This document shows, piece by piece, positions 5,463-7,023 of a stretch of 7,023 bases of DNA. The notes under the pieces were generated by a model. That model did no database searches, was not told the origin of the DNA, and saw nothing but the letters and a program-made list of their open reading frames with translations. The position numbers and the translations under genes were made by a program. Position 1 is the first letter of the stretch. Each line of letters opens with the position of its first letter. The stretch spans positions 1-7,023 of the forward strand of contig DGIZ01000150.1 of NCBI GenBank assembly GCA_002386585.1, in the 5' to 3' direction. Source of the DNA: Brevundimonas sp. UBA4609. Lineage in GTDB: Bacteria; Pseudomonadota; Alphaproteobacteria; Caulobacterales; Caulobacteraceae.

Positions 5463-5791
5463 TAGTCGCCCGGCAATATCGTTCCGGCTGCGTCATGACG
5501 GTCGGCCCAGGCGTCGATCAGAACGCGCTCGGCCTCCAGCGTCTCGACAGCGAGACGCCGGGCGGCGTCGCAACGGACCAGCTCTGCGCCGCGCCGCACA
5601 TAGGCCGCCTCCAGGTCCGCCGCCGTGGGTCGTTCAGGCAGCACGGCCAATTCGCAGGGCCGCGTCGCCGTCTCAGCGAGGATCAACCGGGGCGGCGCAA
5701 CCGGCGACGGCGGGCGAGAGGCGGCACAGCTCGCGATCATGCCCGCGCAGCCGCTCAGCGCGAGCAGGGTCCAGAGGCGTTTCGGCGTCAT
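5462..5791 (-). CDS. Rz1-like outer-membrane spanin lipoprotein
   Basis: A 109-residue lipoprotein. The N-terminus MTPKRLWTLLALSGC is a short signal with a perfect lipobox (L-S-G-C, Cys15); a second match, I-A-S-C at Cys22, follows. A proline-rich stretch RPPSPVAPP (26-34) comes after it, then a charged helical part with two more cysteines (46 and 74). Outer-membrane spanins are small lipoproteins, often proline-rich, that join an inner-membrane partner across the periplasm and fuse the membranes in the last step of phage lysis. The start is ATG 5791, with GAGGA and a 6-nt gap before it; an in-frame start at 5821 would put ten residues before this signal. The first 119 nt overlap the i-spanin gene in another reading frame, the classic Rz/Rz1 arrangement. 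It is the last gene of the lysis module and ends inside the flagellin enhancer region. Confidence 0.72.
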   Translation of the reverse strand: MTPKRLWTLLALSGCAGMIASCAASRPPSPVAPPRLILAETATRPCELAVLPERPTAADLEAAYVRRGAELVRCDAARRLAVETLEAERVLIDAWADRHDAAGTILPGD

Positions 5792-6095
5792 CGGCGATCC
5801 TCGCTTTGGTTTCAGCCGCAACGGTCGATTCCGTCACAGCCAGGGTGTTGCGGTGAAAAGCGTCGAGGCTCTCGATCTGGCGGCCGCGCGCTGCGGCCTC
5901 CAGACCGCGTGCGGCCGCTTGGGATCGGGCTTGCTCCAGGCGCTGTTCAGTCGCCTCCAGCCGACGCGCCTGCAGACGCAGCGGATCCCAGCGAAGGCCG
6001 AGACCTCCGCCCAGAGCCGATAGCAAGGCCGCGACCGCCAACGCCGACGCCAGCCAGCCCAGCGGCGTCAGGGCGCGAAACAGGCGCCCGCTCAT
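5673..6095 (-). CDS. Rz-like inner-membrane spanin
   Basis: A 140-residue protein with a single N-terminal membrane helix (about 11-34, WLASALAVAALLSALGG). A charged, alanine-rich coiled-coil segment follows at about 38-75 (LQARRLEATEQRLEQARSQA) and then a polar periplasmic tail with Cys124 and Cys133. This is the layout of a phage i-spanin. Its ATG at 6095 overlaps the peptidase stop as ATGA, with no strong ribosome site, so it is probably translationally coupled. Its 3' end overlaps the lipoprotein gene in a different frame. Spanin sequences diverge fast, so the call rests on topology and position. The frame extends upstream to 6491, but that part is the shadow of the peptidase gene. Confidence 0.7.
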   Translation of the reverse strand: MSGRLFRALTPLGWLASALAVAALLSALGGGLGLRWDPLRLQARRLEATEQRLEQARSQAAARGLEAAARGRQIESLDAFHRNTLAVTESTVAAETKARIADDAETPLDPARAERLRGHDRELCRLSPAVAGCAAPVDPR

Positions 6096-6475
6096 GGATA
6101 GGCCCGCCGGTCCAGTTCGAAGTGCGGCCCATCGCGCAGCCGCGGCCAGTCTCCGCCCCAGATCAGAGGCGTGCCGGCGGCGGCGGCGGCGGCCTTGAAC
6201 GCTTCGGCGATGCGCGGATACAGCGGCCAGTCCCAGCGGACCTGACCATCGACCCAGGCCGCCACATCCACCGCATGTCCGGTCAGATGACGCGAGTTCA
6301 GCGTCCGGCTGGCCCCGGCCCGCACCAGCTCCGCCTGGCGCGCGGACGTCCGCAGCCCCTCCGTGACCATGAAGTCCACCGACGTCCGGCCGATCGCCGC
6401 CTCGACCACGGCGACCAGATCGGGATGGACGCCCTTGAGGCGCTCTCGCGACCGTTGCGACAGGTGGAAGCTCAT
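6092..6475 (-). CDS. M15-family peptidoglycan peptidase (endolysin)
   Basis: A 127-residue single-domain zinc peptidase of family M15 (VanY / Ply500 / T5 endolysin type), which cuts peptide bonds in peptidoglycan cross-links. Visible motifs in order: TEGLRTSARQ (38-47), SRHLTGHAVDVA (61-72) and DGPHFEL (115-121). By the family pattern SxHxxGxAxD...HxE the zinc ligands are His63, Asp70 and His118; Asp109 of GGDW lies in the region of the catalytic acid. It has no signal peptide and no cell-wall-binding domain, so it would need a holin to reach the wall. The length is normal for a phage M15 endolysin. Its ATG at 6475 overlaps the holin stop (ATGA), and its own stop overlaps the i-spanin start the same way. 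A G-rich stretch (GGGGGG) upstream may help initiation. Confidence 0.88.
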   Translation of the reverse strand: MSFHLSQRSRERLKGVHPDLVAVVEAAIGRTSVDFMVTEGLRTSARQAELVRAGASRTLNSRHLTGHAVDVAAWVDGQVRWDWPLYPRIAEAFKAAAAAAGTPLIWGGDWPRLRDGPHFELDRRAYP

Positions 6476-6759
6476 GGCCTGCCCCCCGCACGCAACCGCG
6501 CCAGATTGACGATCTGCTGTGCGCTGGGCGCCACCAGATAGAGCAGCAGCATCAGGGCGATCAGTCCCATCAGCCCTTCGGCGATGCGCGGCAGATCGGC
6601 GGCCGTCGCCCGCGTCACCGCCAGCCGTAACAGCAGCCACAGCGCCAGACTGGCGGCATAGACATAGAGGCGTCGCCACAGCCAGCGGCCCTCGGCCAAT
6701 TGCACGGCAGGGGGTTCAACAAGAACGCCGCCCGGCTCGTCTCTGTGGTCAGGCGTCAT
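6472..6759 (-). CDS. Holin-like two-helix membrane protein
   Basis: A 95-residue protein. A polar, acidic N-terminal 25 residues leads into WLWRRLYVYAASLALWLLLR (26-45), where the first membrane helix is about 31-47. A short loop is followed by a second helix at about 62-79 (GLMGLIALMLLLYLV). The tail is basic (QQIVNLARLRAGGRP). Size, two helices, charged tail and position directly before the endolysin fit a holin, which permeabilises the inner membrane and releases the endolysin. I cannot place it in a named holin family. GGAGG lies 7 nt before the ATG at 6759, the best ribosome site in the module. The start overlaps the preceding stop (ATGA), and its stop overlaps the peptidase start. Confidence 0.62.
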   Translation of the reverse strand: MTPDHRDEPGGVLVEPPAVQLAEGRWLWRRLYVYAASLALWLLLRLAVTRATAADLPRIAEGLMGLIALMLLLYLVAPSAQQIVNLARLRAGGRP

Positions 6760-6941
6760 CGTTCATCCTCCGGATCATGAGGCGCAGCCGAGCTTCGCCA
6801 GTCGCTGCCCAGGTGGTCGAAACAGTCATCGGCCGAGAGGCGCTCGGGTGCGGCCCAGGCCTCCTCGTCCAGGAGCGGCTCCAATTCGCCGAGCGACATG
6901 GGCTCCTCGGCGTCGATGATGCGGTGCAGACGTCGGATCAT
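6756..6941 (-). CDS. Small acidic protein of unknown function in the lysis module
   Basis: A 61-residue soluble protein (MIRRLHRIIDAEEPMSLGEL at the start). A short basic helix is followed by a strongly acidic remainder (LEPLLDEEAW, SADDCFDHLG, HDPEDER), with one cysteine and no membrane segment or signal. Not recognised. It lies between the tail-like gene and the holin, where phages often encode small tail-assembly, antiholin or regulatory proteins, but nothing in the sequence picks one. Start: ATG 6941 is preferred because GGTGA, a good anti-Shine-Dalgarno match, ends 5 nt upstream. A GTG at 6950 (64 residues) overlaps the preceding stop as GTGA but has no ribosome site. Its stop overlaps the holin ATG. 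Confidence 0.6.
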   Translation of the reverse strand: MIRRLHRIIDAEEPMSLGELEPLLDEEAWAAPERLSADDCFDHLGSDWRSSAAPHDPEDER

Positions 6942-6946
6942 GGCGC

Positions 6947-7023
6947 TCACCCGATCGCCGTCAGCCAGACCACGCCGGCCGCGCCCTGGCCGCCGGAGCC
7001 CGCCGCCGTCACGCCTGCGCCTC
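6947..7023 (-). CDS. C-terminus of a glycine-rich phage tail-like protein (partial)
   Basis: Only the last 24 codons plus TGA are inside the window; the gene begins beyond the right edge. The visible end reads GAGVTAAGSGGQGAAG and finishes VVWLTAIG. A glycine/alanine-rich run closed by a short hydrophobic beta strand ('GaaGvV...') is typical of the end of phage tail-fibre or glycine-rich virion proteins. No in-frame stop interrupts it. It directly precedes the small acidic gene, so structural genes of the same element probably lie to the right. The product name is a guess from a short tail. Confidence 0.5.
   Translation of the reverse strand, partial: GAGVTAAGSGGQGAAGVVWLTAIG

Noticed and set aside
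6096..6491. N-terminal extension of the i-spanin frame
   Set aside because: It is Gly/Arg-rich out-of-frame reading of the peptidase gene; the membrane helix follows directly after the ATG at 6095, which overlaps the peptidase stop.
5495..6541. Long plus-strand open frame opposite the spanin and peptidase genes
   Set aside because: It is Arg/Pro-rich with no recognisable features and is antisense to the M15 peptidase with an intact active site.
1..7023. CRISPR array, tRNA, insertion sequence or integrase attachment repeat
   Set aside because: No regularly spaced repeats, cloverleaf, transposase motifs or matching boundary repeats were seen on reading both strands; the short 13-nt repeat at 5248-5298 is local to one leader.

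Overview
The window is GC-rich and every gene I can support lies on the minus strand. The best-fitting source is an alphaproteobacterium of the order Caulobacterales, Brevundimonas or Caulobacter. The reasons are a FlaEY-type protein beside short flagellins of about 260-275 residues, a sigma-54 promoter with FlbD/ftr-like sites upstream of one flagellin, and a CtrA-like half-site upstream of the other. The genus is inferred, not proven.

In the direction of transcription (right to left) the window has two blocks. The first, 7023 to 5462, is a compact phage-type lysis module. It holds the C-terminal end of a glycine-rich, tail-like protein, a 61-residue acidic protein of unknown role, a two-helix holin-like protein, an M15 (VanY/Ply500-type) peptidase endolysin, an inner-membrane spanin (Rz-like) and an outer-membrane lipoprotein spanin (Rz1-like). 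Neighbouring genes are joined by 4-nt stop/start overlaps or a 5-nt gap, and the two spanin genes overlap in different frames. It could be the end of a prophage, a gene transfer agent or a tailocin-like element.

The second block, 5462 to 173, is a flagellar filament locus: a major flagellin (4464-5252), a terminator, a FlaG-family protein (4091-4372), a second, divergent flagellin (3131-3955) and a large FlaEY-like protein (173-2887). The flagellin at 4464-5252 has a near-perfect -24/-12 sigma-54 promoter with two or three inverted-repeat enhancer-like sites 60-120 bp upstream. The flagellin at 3131-3955 lacks a good sigma-54 site and instead has a strong dyad with paired GTTAAC motifs. The two filament subunits therefore look differently timed. 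The outermost enhancer-like site touches the stop codon of the last lysis gene, so there is no spacer between the blocks.

At the left edge, after an 79-nt gap, an unrelated small membrane protein begins and runs out of the window. The points most worth following up are the architecture of the FlaEY-like protein (flagellin hook-IN-like motifs around a predicted six-bladed propeller), a 13-nt duplication of the flagellin start region that creates an out-of-frame upstream ORF, and the direct junction of the lysis module with the flagellin enhancer. No tRNA, rRNA, CRISPR array, insertion sequence or integrase was seen.
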